Shown: positions 39,139 to 48,223 of the stretch, piece by piece
Position numbering within the stretch: the stretch's first letter is position 1
Layout: each line of letters starts with the position of its first letter
Position numbers and translations under genes: made by a program
The notes under the pieces: model-generated
Told to the model about the DNA's origin: nothing
The model's database searches: none
Seen by the model: only the letters and a program-made list of their open reading frames with translations
From: Urmitella timonensis
Lineage (GTDB): Bacteria > Actinomycetota > Actinomycetes > Actinomycetales > Actinomycetaceae
NCBI GenBank assembly: GCA_900120415.1
Contig: FQLW01000006.1
Location: 62,001 to 126,000 of the forward strand
Direction of reading: 5' to 3'
Length of the DNA stretch: 64,000 nucleotides

Positions 39139-40980
39139 TTAGCCCACCTGATAACCGGTACGAGCCTTGAGTAAATCCCCGCCAGGTACCGCCTCGATAA
39201 GTTCGCGGGTGTAATCCATTTTGGGATTCGCAAAAATCTCGTCCGCACTGCCATATTCGACCAGCTTGCCATGCTCCATTACCGCGATATCATCAGCGTT
39301 TTCACGAACTACTGCCAGGTCGTGGGTAATGAACAGATAGGTCAGCCCCAGTCTGCCTTGCAGCTCATTTAGCAAATGCAAGATTTGGTCTTGAACCAGA
39401 ACGTCCAAAGCCGATACTGCCTCGTCTAGTACCACCAGTTCTGGGCGCAGCGCCAGAGCGCGAGCAATCGCTACTCTTTGCCGTTGTCCCCCCGAAAGCT
39501 CATTCGGGAAGCGCCGCATAGCGCTGCGCGGCAACGCTACCATATCAAGTAGTTTTGCTACTCGTTCTTCCCGAGATTTGCGGTTACCAATTTTGTGAAT
39601 CCTCAAGGGTTCCTCAATGCAACGGTAAACCGAAAACATGGGGTCTAAAGAGCCATAGGGATTTTGGAAAACTACTTGCATTTTACGACATAGCGCGAAA
39701 AGCTGCTTTTTGTTCAAAGTTGAAAGGTCGATGCCTTCATAAAAGACTTTACCGCTAGTAGGGTCAAGCAGATTCAAAATCATGTTGGCAACAGTGGATT
39801 TACCCGAACCGGATTCTCCCACCAAGGCTAAGGTAGAGCCACGTCTAACTTTGAAAGAAACATCATCGACAGCGCGAAAGTTCTTTTTCTTGCCTTTCTG
39901 ACCGCGAATCTCGAACTCTTTAACTAGATGATCTACCCGGATAACTTCGTCGCCTAAATGTTTAGCTAGGGGTTCTCCGCGCACATTGGTGCCCATAACC
40001 ACCTGGTCTGAGCCTTTTTTAGCCGCTACCGCAACTGTAACATCAGCGCTGGTACGCGAGTCAATAGTTCCGGCTTGAGCCTCGCCCTCTTCGGGGGAAT
40101 AGTCAATCTCGATTCGCTTTGAAGCTAGCGAGGGCGCAGCATCAACCAGGCGGCGAGTATAAGGATGCCGCGGATCGTTTAGAATATCGCGAGCAGGTCC
40201 AGATTCAACTACCCGTCCACGGTGCATTACTACCAGGTGAGAGGCCCGTTCTGCCGCCAGTCCCAAATCGTGGGTAATAAAGAGGAGCGCCGTACCGAGT
40301 TGTTTGATTTCCTTTTCCAGGTGATCGAGGATTTTCCGTTGCACGGTTACGTCCAGCGCACTGGTAGGCTCATCGGCAATCAACAGTTGGGGGGCAGCTG
40401 CCAAACCAATCGCGATTAAGGCTCGCTGACGCATACCACCCGAAAACTCGTGAGGATATTGCTTTGAACGAGCCTCAGCATCTGGGAGCCCGGCATCTTT
40501 TAATGCCTGCATCGCCTGTTCATGAATATCTTTATCTTTAGTAGCCTCGTTAAACTTTAGAGCTTCTTCAACTTGAGAGCCTATTTTCCAAACCGGGTTA
40601 AGGTTTGACATCGGGTCTTGCGGAACCATTCCAATTTGAGCCCCGCGTACCTGCTGCATTTCCTTGGCAGTCAGGGTAGTTAGCTCCCGCCCATCAAACT
40701 TTATGGAACCGCCAGAGACTCTCCCCGTCCCCGGTAGCAGTCCAATAATGGCAGCCGCTAGGGTTGATTTCCCTGACCCTGATTCGCCAACAATCGCAAC
40801 GGTTTGTCCCCGGTAAAGCGTCAAATTTGCTTTGCGCACCGCCGGGACTACCCCGGTAGTGGAACGGAAAGTAACCTCTAAATCTTTTACTTCCAACAGG
40901 GGTGAGGGCGCAGCGGCAGTATTCCTATACATTTCATCACCCGCGTCTTTAGGCATAGTATCAATCTTTGGCTCGGTCAT
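39139..40980 (-). CDS. Peptide ABC transporter ATPase, two ATP-binding domains in one chain (DppD-DppF fusion)
   Basis: 613 residues with two complete ABC domains. Domain 1 (about 25-290) has [30 protein letters not shown] and [14 protein letters not shown]. Domain 2 (about 345-600) has [30 protein letters not shown] and [14 protein letters not shown]. The Asp-Glu-Ala form in the second Walker B is a usual OppF/DppF variant. Each domain has the peptide-family C-terminal extension ([25 protein letters not shown]). The fused arrangement supplies both ATPases for the DppB/DppC permease upstream. It starts one base after the dppC stop. Confidence 0.94.
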   Translation of the reverse strand: MTEPKIDTMPKDAGDEMYRNTAAAPSPLLEVKDLEVTFRSTTGVVPAVRKANLTLYRGQTVAIVGESGSGKSTLAAAIIGLLPGTGRVSGGSIKFDGRELTTLTAKEMQQVRGAQIGMVPQDPMSNLNPVWKIGSQVEEALKFNEATKDKDIHEQAMQALKDAGLPDAEARSKQYPHEFSGGMRQRALIAIGLAAAPQLLIADEPTSALDVTVQRKILDHLEKEIKQLGTALLFITHDLGLAAERASHLVVMHRGRVVESGPARDILNDPRHPYTRRLVDAAPSLASKRIEIDYSPEEGEAQAGTIDSRTSADVTVAVAAKKGSDQVVMGTNVRGEPLAKHLGDEVIRVDHLVKEFEIRGQKGKKKNFRAVDDVSFKVRRGSTLALVGESGSGKSTVANMILNLLDPTSGKVFYEGIDLSTLNKKQLFALCRKMQVVFQNPYGSLDPMFSVYRCIEEPLRIHKIGNRKSREERVAKLLDMVALPRSAMRRFPNELSGGQRQRVAIARALALRPELVVLDEAVSALDVLVQDQILHLLNELQGRLGLTYLFITHDLAVVRENADDIAVMEHGKLVEYGSADEIFANPKMDYTRELIEAVPGGDLLKARTGYQVG

Positions 40981-40981
40981 A

Positions 40982-41929
40982 TTATTGTTTCCTCTGGTTC
41001 GGATCGAGCGCGTCGCGTACCACGTCGCCCATCATAATGAAGCTCAAAACAGTCATTGCCAGGGCAATCGATGGTAAGAACAGCACCATCGGAGCTACCC
41101 GCAGTTGCGCCTGAGCAGTCGAAATATCTCCGCCCCAAGAAACGATGGAGGACGGTAGACCAATCCCCATAAAGGATAGCGTTGCTTCCGCCACGATAAA
41201 GGTGCCCAGCGCCACGGTAGCGTAAACAATCACCGGTGCCGCCGCATTAGGCAAAATATGCCGAAGCAGAATCTTTATATCCGAAACCCCTAGAGTACGA
41301 GCCGCGGTTACGTATTCTTCATTCTTGATAGACAACACCGCTCCGCGACTAATACGTGCAATTTGTGTCCACCCGAAGATTCCTAAAACAATCACTACCA
41401 TCCAGATGGAACGATGTTCCTTGAACATCTGCATAATCACGATGGCAGCTAAAACCATGGGGATAGCAAAGAAGATATCTACAATTCGGGAGAGGATGGC
41501 ATCTAGAATACCGCCGAAATACCCGGCCAGTGACCCAAATATTACCCCGATTACCGTAGCAGTCAGGGTAGAGAAAATCCCAACCGCGATTGAGGCACGT
41601 GCTCCGTAGATAATTCGGGAATAAAGGTCGCAGCCTTGCTTATCAAAGCCGAAAATATGCCCCTTGGTCGGCCCTTTAATGGAATTCTCTAAGGTGCAAT
41701 ACGCGGGATCTTGAGAGGTGAATAGCTGGGGTACAAGTGCCATTAGCACCGCAATCACGATGATGGTAGCTGCAACCCAAAATAGTGGTCGCTTTCGCAG
41801 CTGTTTCCAGGCTTCTCCCCATACCGAGGAGGGAGCTGATTCATCAGCTACTGCATCTACAGCGCCCAGACCGGTTTCATCAACTTTATTTACGTAATGT
41901 TCTTGTCCGGGAAGTTTTTGGTTACTCAT
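40982..41929 (-). CDS. Peptide ABC transporter permease (DppC/OppC type)
   Basis: 315 residues. The N-terminal cytoplasmic tail is followed by a first helix (LFWVAATIIVIAVLMALVP), the extracellular loop with GFDKQGCDLYSRIIYGAR, and five more helices. The coupling motif is in YVTAARTLGVSDIKILLRH. It overlaps dppB by eight bases. Confidence 0.93.
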   Translation of the reverse strand: MSNQKLPGQEHYVNKVDETGLGAVDAVADESAPSSVWGEAWKQLRKRPLFWVAATIIVIAVLMALVPQLFTSQDPAYCTLENSIKGPTKGHIFGFDKQGCDLYSRIIYGARASIAVGIFSTLTATVIGVIFGSLAGYFGGILDAILSRIVDIFFAIPMVLAAIVIMQMFKEHRSIWMVVIVLGIFGWTQIARISRGAVLSIKNEEYVTAARTLGVSDIKILLRHILPNAAAPVIVYATVALGTFIVAEATLSFMGIGLPSSIVSWGGDISTAQAQLRVAPMVLFLPSIALAMTVLSFIMMGDVVRDALDPNQRKQ

Positions 41930-42848
41930 AGCGAATCCTCGGATCTAGTACAGCGTATAACAGGTCTACGAGCAGATTAGCCACAATATAGACCAGAACC
42001 AGAACGGTGGTGATAGAAACTACGGTGGCAGCCTCACCACGTAAAATTGCTTGGTAAAGTGTGCCTCCAACTCCGTTAATAGCGAAGATGCCCTCGGTGA
42101 CGATTGCTCCAGTCATAAGACCCCCCAGGTCTCCACCTAGGAAAGTGGCTACCGGAATCAGGGAGTTGCGCAGCACGTGATGGGTCATAACCCTGCTTTC
42201 GGGAATACCTTTAGCTCGAGCAGTACGAACATAATCCGCCGTGAGGTTTTCGGATACTTCTTGACGCGTTAAGCGAATAACGTAGGCACAAGAAACCGCG
42301 CCCAGCACTATCGCGGGCATCAATAAAGACTGGAAGCTAACGTTACTGCCAACTGTGGTGGGTAGCCAACCCAGTTTTACCCCAAAGAGGAATTGAAACA
42401 GAAAACCGATAACAAAGGTGGGAACGGCGATTACTACCAGAGAAAGCACTAGCACAGTAGAATCGAAGATTTTCCCTTTTTTGCGACCGGCGAGAAAGCC
42501 GAACACGATACCGATAACTGCTTCAAAGAAGATAGCCATGAAAGCTAACTGAATCGTTACCGGGAAAGCGCCAGCCATCACGTCTGTTACTTCCAGTCCG
42601 GAGAATGTCTTTCCAAAGTCTAAAGTCAATATCCCCTTTAGATAGAGCAAATACTGCATCCAAAGCGGCTTATCCAGGTTGTACTCTGCCCTAATCTGAG
42701 CAGCGACCGAGGGCGGAAGTCCTTTGTCGCCGCCTAGTGCCTGTACCGGATCGCCCGGCATGGCATAGACCATGGCGAATATCAGGAACGTTGCCCCAAA
42801 GAATACCGGGATCATCTGAAGTAGACGACGCCCTATGTATCTGAGCAT
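41922..42848 (-). CDS. Peptide ABC transporter permease (DppB/OppB type)
   Basis: 308 residues. It opens with the DppB hallmark RRLLQMIPVFFGATFLIF and MPGDPVQAL. The coupling segment is DYVRTARAKGIPESRVM, and six membrane helices are evident. It forms the transmembrane pore with the DppC-type partner. It is separated from the upstream binding-protein gene by a terminator-like hairpin. Confidence 0.94.
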   Translation of the reverse strand: MLRYIGRRLLQMIPVFFGATFLIFAMVYAMPGDPVQALGGDKGLPPSVAAQIRAEYNLDKPLWMQYLLYLKGILTLDFGKTFSGLEVTDVMAGAFPVTIQLAFMAIFFEAVIGIVFGFLAGRKKGKIFDSTVLVLSLVVIAVPTFVIGFLFQFLFGVKLGWLPTTVGSNVSFQSLLMPAIVLGAVSCAYVIRLTRQEVSENLTADYVRTARAKGIPESRVMTHHVLRNSLIPVATFLGGDLGGLMTGAIVTEGIFAINGVGGTLYQAILRGEAATVVSITTVLVLVYIVANLLVDLLYAVLDPRIRYE

Positions 42849-42901
42849 AGGTATCTCCTTATCAATAAGCTGCCTTTTACTCTATCGTGATATTTGATTG
42901 A

Positions 42902-42947
42902 GGAAAAAATAAATCTGGGGGCGGCGATAAGAAATCACCGCCCCCAG
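42902..42947 (-). terminator. Terminator/attenuator between the binding-protein and permease genes
   Basis: On the minus strand CTGGGGGCGGTGAT pairs with ATCGCCGCCCCCAG (one G-T pair) around TTCTT, followed by ATTTATTTTTTCC. This strong hairpin with a U-rich tail lies inside the peptide transporter operon. It would give more binding protein than permease. Confidence 0.85.
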
Positions 42948-42992
42948 AGGATTATTTGCTGCTACAGTAGCCAGTTCGACTAGAACTAAAGA

Positions 42993-44651
42993 CTACTTAG
43001 CGTTCTTGGTAATCTCGTAGTAAACCGGCTCACTCTTCCAGTTGAAGGCAACATTGGAAACGTTGTCTTTGTTCCACACCCCTACTACGTTGGAGTTCCA
43101 CAGCGGGATAGCCGGGAGATCGGTAAACAAAATACTTTGAGCTTCAGCAAACTTCATGTCTTGCTCATCTCCCACCGGAAGTTTCGCAATATCAATCATC
43201 AGTTTGTTGAACTGCTCGTTATTGTATTTACCGTCGTTAGAGTTTCCGTTCTTGGAGTAGAGCGGTTCCAAGAAGTTACTCATACCGGGGTAATCTGCCT
43301 GCCAACCAGAACGGAATGCACCTTTAATGGTTTGCTTGGTGATGGCATCGCGCAAGCCTTTGAAATCAGGGAACGCTTCCCCTTCGGCTTTAATGCCCAG
43401 GTTATTCTTTAGCTGGTTAGCGACTGCGTCTACCCAATCTTTGTGGGAAGAATCGGAGTTGTAACCAATGGTAAAGGTGTCGTCATACTTAGAGATGGCA
43501 TCGGCTTTTGCCCACAGTTCTTTTGCCTTGGCTTTATCGAACTTTAGGACTTCGCCTCCCTTGGTCTGTTTCATTACCTTTTCATAGTTAGGCATAGACG
43601 GAGAGGTGAAGTCTTTGGCCGGTACCCTGGTGTCTTGGAAGATGGTCTTGCAGATAGTCTCGCGATCGATTGCGTAAGCGATAGCTTGACGACGCAGACG
43701 ACCTTCCTCGTCCATTCCGAAGTGCTTTATCCGATCGGGAATGGTGAAAGACTGGAAAATAGCTACTGGCTGATTAGCGTTAGATTCCGGGAAATCAGAT
43801 TTGAAAGTGCTGAAGGCAGCGGCAGGTAAATCATCAAGCACGTCCAGCTGACCAGATTGCACATCGGCATAGGCAGCATCAGACTTCAGATAAATCTTGA
43901 AAGTAAGCCCGCCATTCTTTGCCTGGCGCGGACCAGAATAGTTTTCGTTCTTTACCAGTTCGATGGATTCCTTGTGCTTCCAGCCTTTATCTTTAAGGGT
44001 GTAAGGACCGGAAGTAACGGTTGGGTTATCTCCGAACGCTTTCATATCCTTGAACGCCACATCAGGAAGAGGCGCATAAGCGGAGTATCCCAGGCGCAGC
44101 GCAAAGTCAGAAGTCGGCTGGTTCAAAGTAATTTGGAAAGTATAGTCATCAATCTTCTTTAGCCCCGACAGCTCCGGTACATCGGGTGCCTGCGCACCTG
44201 CTTTTGTAGGACCGGCAGTAAAGCCTTTAATGACCTCGAAGAAAGAAGAGGCCAACTGAGCGTTCTTGGGGTTGGCCCCATAGTTCCAAGCTTTGATGTA
44301 GTTGTCAGCCTTAATCGGGGAACCATCAGAGAACTTGGCATCTTTCTTTAGCTTAACGGTCCAAACTACCTGATCGCTCGACTCAACCGATTCGGCGAGT
44401 TCATTCTTTGCTTCTCCGGTCTTGGGCTCGTAGTAAACCAGTCCAGAGAAAAGAGCGTCAAGGACGCGACCGCCACCGGTCTCATTGGTTGAGGTAGGAA
44501 TCAGAGGGTTCTGAGGTTCTACAGTGTTTACAGTGATAATTCCTTTGTCATCTGCTTTTGCGGCTGAGCCGCCGTTGCTGCTTCCACAACCGGCCAGAGC
44601 CAGGGAAAGAGTAACAGCAGAAGCAAGGGCTAATGCGCCCCGTCGTTTCAC
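42993..44651 (-). CDS. Peptide ABC transporter, substrate-binding lipoprotein (DppA/OppA type)
   Basis: 552 residues from the GTG at 44651. GGAGG lies six bases ahead of that GTG, while the longer frame to 44678 has no ribosome site. A signal peptide with lipobox (LALAGCGSS) is followed by the SBP type 5 fold: GRVLDALFSGLVYYEP, WTVKLKKDAKFSDGSPI, RQAIAYAIDRETIC. It captures oligopeptides for the permeases downstream. It shares its architecture with the protein at 46421-48028, which suggests duplication. Confidence 0.93.
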   Translation of the reverse strand: MKRRGALALASAVTLSLALAGCGSSNGGSAAKADDKGIITVNTVEPQNPLIPTSTNETGGGRVLDALFSGLVYYEPKTGEAKNELAESVESSDQVVWTVKLKKDAKFSDGSPIKADNYIKAWNYGANPKNAQLASSFFEVIKGFTAGPTKAGAQAPDVPELSGLKKIDDYTFQITLNQPTSDFALRLGYSAYAPLPDVAFKDMKAFGDNPTVTSGPYTLKDKGWKHKESIELVKNENYSGPRQAKNGGLTFKIYLKSDAAYADVQSGQLDVLDDLPAAAFSTFKSDFPESNANQPVAIFQSFTIPDRIKHFGMDEEGRLRRQAIAYAIDRETICKTIFQDTRVPAKDFTSPSMPNYEKVMKQTKGGEVLKFDKAKAKELWAKADAISKYDDTFTIGYNSDSSHKDWVDAVANQLKNNLGIKAEGEAFPDFKGLRDAITKQTIKGAFRSGWQADYPGMSNFLEPLYSKNGNSNDGKYNNEQFNKLMIDIAKLPVGDEQDMKFAEAQSILFTDLPAIPLWNSNVVGVWNKDNVSNVAFNWKSEPVYYEITKNAK

Positions 44652-44884
44652 TATTGCCTCCAAGAGTGTTGTTTGCATTTTTTAAGCTGACTAATCAGCG
44701 AAAATCGCTCTCACGATTACAGCTCAATATAGCACTTCAATTATTTTTAATAAATTTTCAAGGATTCCTTAAGACAGATTTGCATAATGCCGCATTTACT
44801 TCCTAAACCGGATTATGAAACGTTTACCTGCCAGATAAAATCCATAAACGTCCTTTAAATAGCCAAAAATCTAAATCTCGCGAA

Positions 44885-46402
44885 CTAGACATGACGGGAC
44901 AAATCAGCCTCACGGGGATTAACCGCCCGGGAACGGGTAACTAACTTGTGACCGCCCCACAGAGCCAAGAAGAAAAGCAAGCCAATATAGATAGCCAGGA
45001 AGTTCATAATCGAGAACTCGCCGGTAATCACATCTAAGGATTGCCCTACTACTACCACCGCACACATAATCAAAGCGATAATCGGACCTGCCGGATAGAA
45101 AAGCGCCTTATAGGGCAAATCTGCCACGTCCTTACCTTGAGCTTTATAGGCACGCCGGAAACAATAATGAGACCAAGCAATCCCCATCCAAGTGATAAAC
45201 CCAGCCAATCCGGAAGCATTAACCAGCCAAACATATACCTGACCAGTGCCCACCCTCGAAGTTGCAAAACAAAGTGCCCCCACCAAGGTGGTTGCGATCA
45301 AAGCCATGATCGGCACCCCATGCCCCGTTAGCCGAGCAAAAATCGCCGGTGCTTTCTTTTCTTTAGCCAAAGAATAGAGCATCCGCGTAGCGACATACAT
45401 CCCAGAGTTACCGGCAGAAAGAATTGAAGTCAGGATTACCGCATTCATAACCCCCGCTGCAATTGCTATTCCCGCACGTTCAAACAGTAACGTAAATGGA
45501 GACTTCGTTACCGCCTCGGTAAAGCCTTGGGCTGTGTCAGAATCGGCGTTGGCTCCCTGCAAGAGGGCGGGATCGGTGTAGGGAATCAGAAAAGCAATCA
45601 CCGCGATGGCTCCGATATAGAACAATAAAATCCGCATGAACACTGCGCGAGTTGCCCGGGGAACATTCTTTTCCGGATCTTCAGTTTCACCCGCAGCAAT
45701 CCCAATCATTTCGGTGCCTTGGAAAGAGAAACCGGCAATCATGAACACCCCCATGATTCCCCAAAAACCGTGGACGAAAGGAGCATCCCCGGTCGTAAAG
45801 TTAGTGAATCCAGGGGATTTACCACCGAGAATACCCAAAACCATCAAGAGACCTAGAGCCAAAAATACAATCACCGTTACTACTTTGATAGAGGCAAACC
45901 AGAACTCTGATTCCCCAAATCCCCGCACGGTAAAGGCATTGAGCACAAACAAAATAAGTAAGAATACTAATGACCACACCCAAGCAGGCACCACTGATTC
46001 CGGAAACCAGTACTGCATGACGATAGTCGCTGCTACCAACTCGGCAGCTACAGTAATCGCCCAGTTATACCAATAGTTCCACCCCTGGGCAAAACCAAAA
46101 GACTTGGAGACATAACGGGTAGCGAAAACCTCGAAAGCGCCTGAAGTGGGACAATAGGTAGCCATTTCCCCGAGCGATTGCATCAAGAAGAAAACCATTA
46201 CCCCAATTGCCCCATAGGCAACTAATGCACCCCCAGGTCCTGCCCCGGTAATGGTTCCTCCGGAAGCTACAAATAGCCCGGTACCGATGGCGCCGCCGAT
46301 GGCAATCATATTTAGATGCCGCGCTTTTAATTTCCGTTGCAGCTGCGCAGTGGAAGCACCTGAATTAGCGTTACTACTATCAGGGATTTCATTAGTGGCC
46401 AC
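44885..46402 (-). CDS. Amino acid permease (APC superfamily, LysP-like)
   Basis: 505 residues, twelve predicted membrane helices. The first helix carries NMIAIGGAIGTGLFVASG, the substrate-backbone binding motif of the amino acid transporter branch. Later segments GEMATYCPTSGAFEVFATRYV and GFSFQGTEMIGIAAGETEDP are typical of lysine and related permeases (LysP/GabP type). The substrate is not certain. It begins 18 bp after the second peptide-binding gene and may be cotranscribed with it. Confidence 0.9.
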   Translation of the reverse strand: MATNEIPDSSNANSGASTAQLQRKLKARHLNMIAIGGAIGTGLFVASGGTITGAGPGGALVAYGAIGVMVFFLMQSLGEMATYCPTSGAFEVFATRYVSKSFGFAQGWNYWYNWAITVAAELVAATIVMQYWFPESVVPAWVWSLVFLLILFVLNAFTVRGFGESEFWFASIKVVTVIVFLALGLLMVLGILGGKSPGFTNFTTGDAPFVHGFWGIMGVFMIAGFSFQGTEMIGIAAGETEDPEKNVPRATRAVFMRILLFYIGAIAVIAFLIPYTDPALLQGANADSDTAQGFTEAVTKSPFTLLFERAGIAIAAGVMNAVILTSILSAGNSGMYVATRMLYSLAKEKKAPAIFARLTGHGVPIMALIATTLVGALCFATSRVGTGQVYVWLVNASGLAGFITWMGIAWSHYCFRRAYKAQGKDVADLPYKALFYPAGPIIALIMCAVVVVGQSLDVITGEFSIMNFLAIYIGLLFFLALWGGHKLVTRSRAVNPREADLSRHV

Positions 46403-46420
46403 TGTTTTCCTCCGATTGAA

Positions 46421-48028
46421 TTAATTCTTAGTAACCTTATGGAAAGCTACCGCACCTTTCCAATCAGAGGTCACGTTGCCCACATTCTGACTAAATCCGA
46501 TGTTTGAGCTGGGAGACCATAGCGGTATGGAAGGCAGATCCGCTAGCAGCAGAGTTTGTGCCTGTTGATAGAGTTTTCCAGCCTCTTTAGCTGTATCTGC
46601 CGCCTGCGCCCTCGTCAAAAGTTCGGCATACGCGGGATTGTCATATCCCATTTTGTTACCATTACCGCCCTTTACATAGCGCCCTGCCAAGAGATTATTT
46701 GGGGAAGGATACCCCATTGACCAGCCCATCCGGAAGGGACCGGTAAAGGAATGTTGATCCATCATTTCTAATAGGGTCTTGAAATCCGGCTGAGGATCGC
46801 CGACTGCTTTAATCCCCAGGGCATTCGACAACTGGTTACAAACTGCATCCACCCAGGGCTGGTTAGATTGGTTTGAATTGTAGGTGATTTTAAGCTCCCC
46901 TTGCCAAGGGCTGATTGCATCAGCGGCTTCCCAAGCTTTTTTCGCGGCAGCTTCGTTATATTGCAAAACCTTAGTAGCCTCGCCACTGTCTATGTGTCCG
47001 AGAATTTGTGGTGGCAAAAAATCGCTGGCTGCCTTACGAGTGCCATAAAAAATGCTTTTTATTATTTGTTCACGGTTAATTGCTTGCGAAATTGCTTGAC
47101 GCCGCAGTTTTCCCTCTTCCCCAGAAAAATGTTTCGTCTGATAATCAATATCGAGAGTCTGCATCCCGGCTTGAACCGCGTTAGTAGTTCGGTTTCCTAA
47201 ATCTTTTTTTACGTTGGGAAGTTCTCCGTCGGGAATCTGATCTAACACATCAAGATTTCCAGAAAGAAGATCTTGGTAAGCAGCGGAAATATCTGCATAA
47301 ATCTTTAGTTCCAGTCCGTCATTTACCGCTTGGCGCGGGCCGCGATAACTGGTGGACTTATCTAGTAGTATTCGACTGGAAGACTCCCATTTAGCCAAAG
47401 TGTACGGACCATTCCCCACTGGTTTTTGCCCAAACTCTTTCTTTATCTTTCCTTGGTCATCAAAAGCTGAATCTGGGAGCGGATAAAAGCCGTTGATTCC
47501 TAAACGGTTAGAAAAGTCAGCTACCGCTCGCTTCAATTTGATAGTTATTTTGTAATCATCGTTGGCCATTACCCCGCTCAGATTCCCGGTACCGTCCTCC
47601 TCTGCTCCCTCAATTGCTTCAAAGGCGGTGGTGGCTCCCAGTTTTTGCGCAGCAGAGGCTTTCCAGGCGCGCACATAGTTTTTAGCTAGCACCGGAGTAC
47701 CATTAGAAAACTTGCGGTCAGTATTCATCTGGATTGTCCAGGTTTTATGGTCAGGAGAATCTGTAATCTCGCGCGCCACATCATTTACCACTTTTCCCTG
47801 CTCGTCGTAGGTAACTAGACCGGCAAAGAGCAAATCAATAACTTTGATACCGGCATCATCATCAGCGGCAGCGGGGATAAGTCCGCGAGCAGGTTCTTCC
47901 CCGTTAATGGTTACCCGGTTTACTGCGTTTTCTTCGGCATTATTGGAGCTACAAGCGCTTAATCCCCCCATAGCGATAACTGCTGATAGCAGAGTTACTA
48001 AAGAGATAAACCGAGAGCGGATATTCAT
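46421..48028 (-). CDS. Second peptide-binding lipoprotein (OppA type)
   Basis: 535 residues. Signal peptide with lipobox (GLSACSSNN), then SBP type 5 elements: KVIDLLFAGLVTYDEQG, WTIQMNTDRKFSNGTPV, RQAISQAINREQIIKSIFYG. Region-by-region similarity to the protein at 42993-44651 (for example RRQAI-x-x-AI-x-RE) shows they are paralogues. No permease lies in its own operon, so it probably feeds the nearby DppBCDF-like permease with a different peptide range. Confidence 0.92.
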   Translation of the reverse strand: MNIRSRFISLVTLLSAVIAMGGLSACSSNNAEENAVNRVTINGEEPARGLIPAAADDDAGIKVIDLLFAGLVTYDEQGKVVNDVAREITDSPDHKTWTIQMNTDRKFSNGTPVLAKNYVRAWKASAAQKLGATTAFEAIEGAEEDGTGNLSGVMANDDYKITIKLKRAVADFSNRLGINGFYPLPDSAFDDQGKIKKEFGQKPVGNGPYTLAKWESSSRILLDKSTSYRGPRQAVNDGLELKIYADISAAYQDLLSGNLDVLDQIPDGELPNVKKDLGNRTTNAVQAGMQTLDIDYQTKHFSGEEGKLRRQAISQAINREQIIKSIFYGTRKAASDFLPPQILGHIDSGEATKVLQYNEAAAKKAWEAADAISPWQGELKITYNSNQSNQPWVDAVCNQLSNALGIKAVGDPQPDFKTLLEMMDQHSFTGPFRMGWSMGYPSPNNLLAGRYVKGGNGNKMGYDNPAYAELLTRAQAADTAKEAGKLYQQAQTLLLADLPSIPLWSPSSNIGFSQNVGNVTSDWKGAVAFHKVTKN

Positions 48029-48223
48029 TTCTTACCTTTCAAAACACCAAAATTATTAACCTAATGATACTTAGTTATTACTGCTATCTGCTATTTTATG
48101 CCCTACTATCAAGCTGGTGCAGTACCTAAGACTATTGCGTCTGTCTAGGATTTACGGTTCAAGCTGATTATTTTGTTAATGAGATATTTCAAGATAGCTT
48201 ACGCCACACACCTTAAAATCGTC

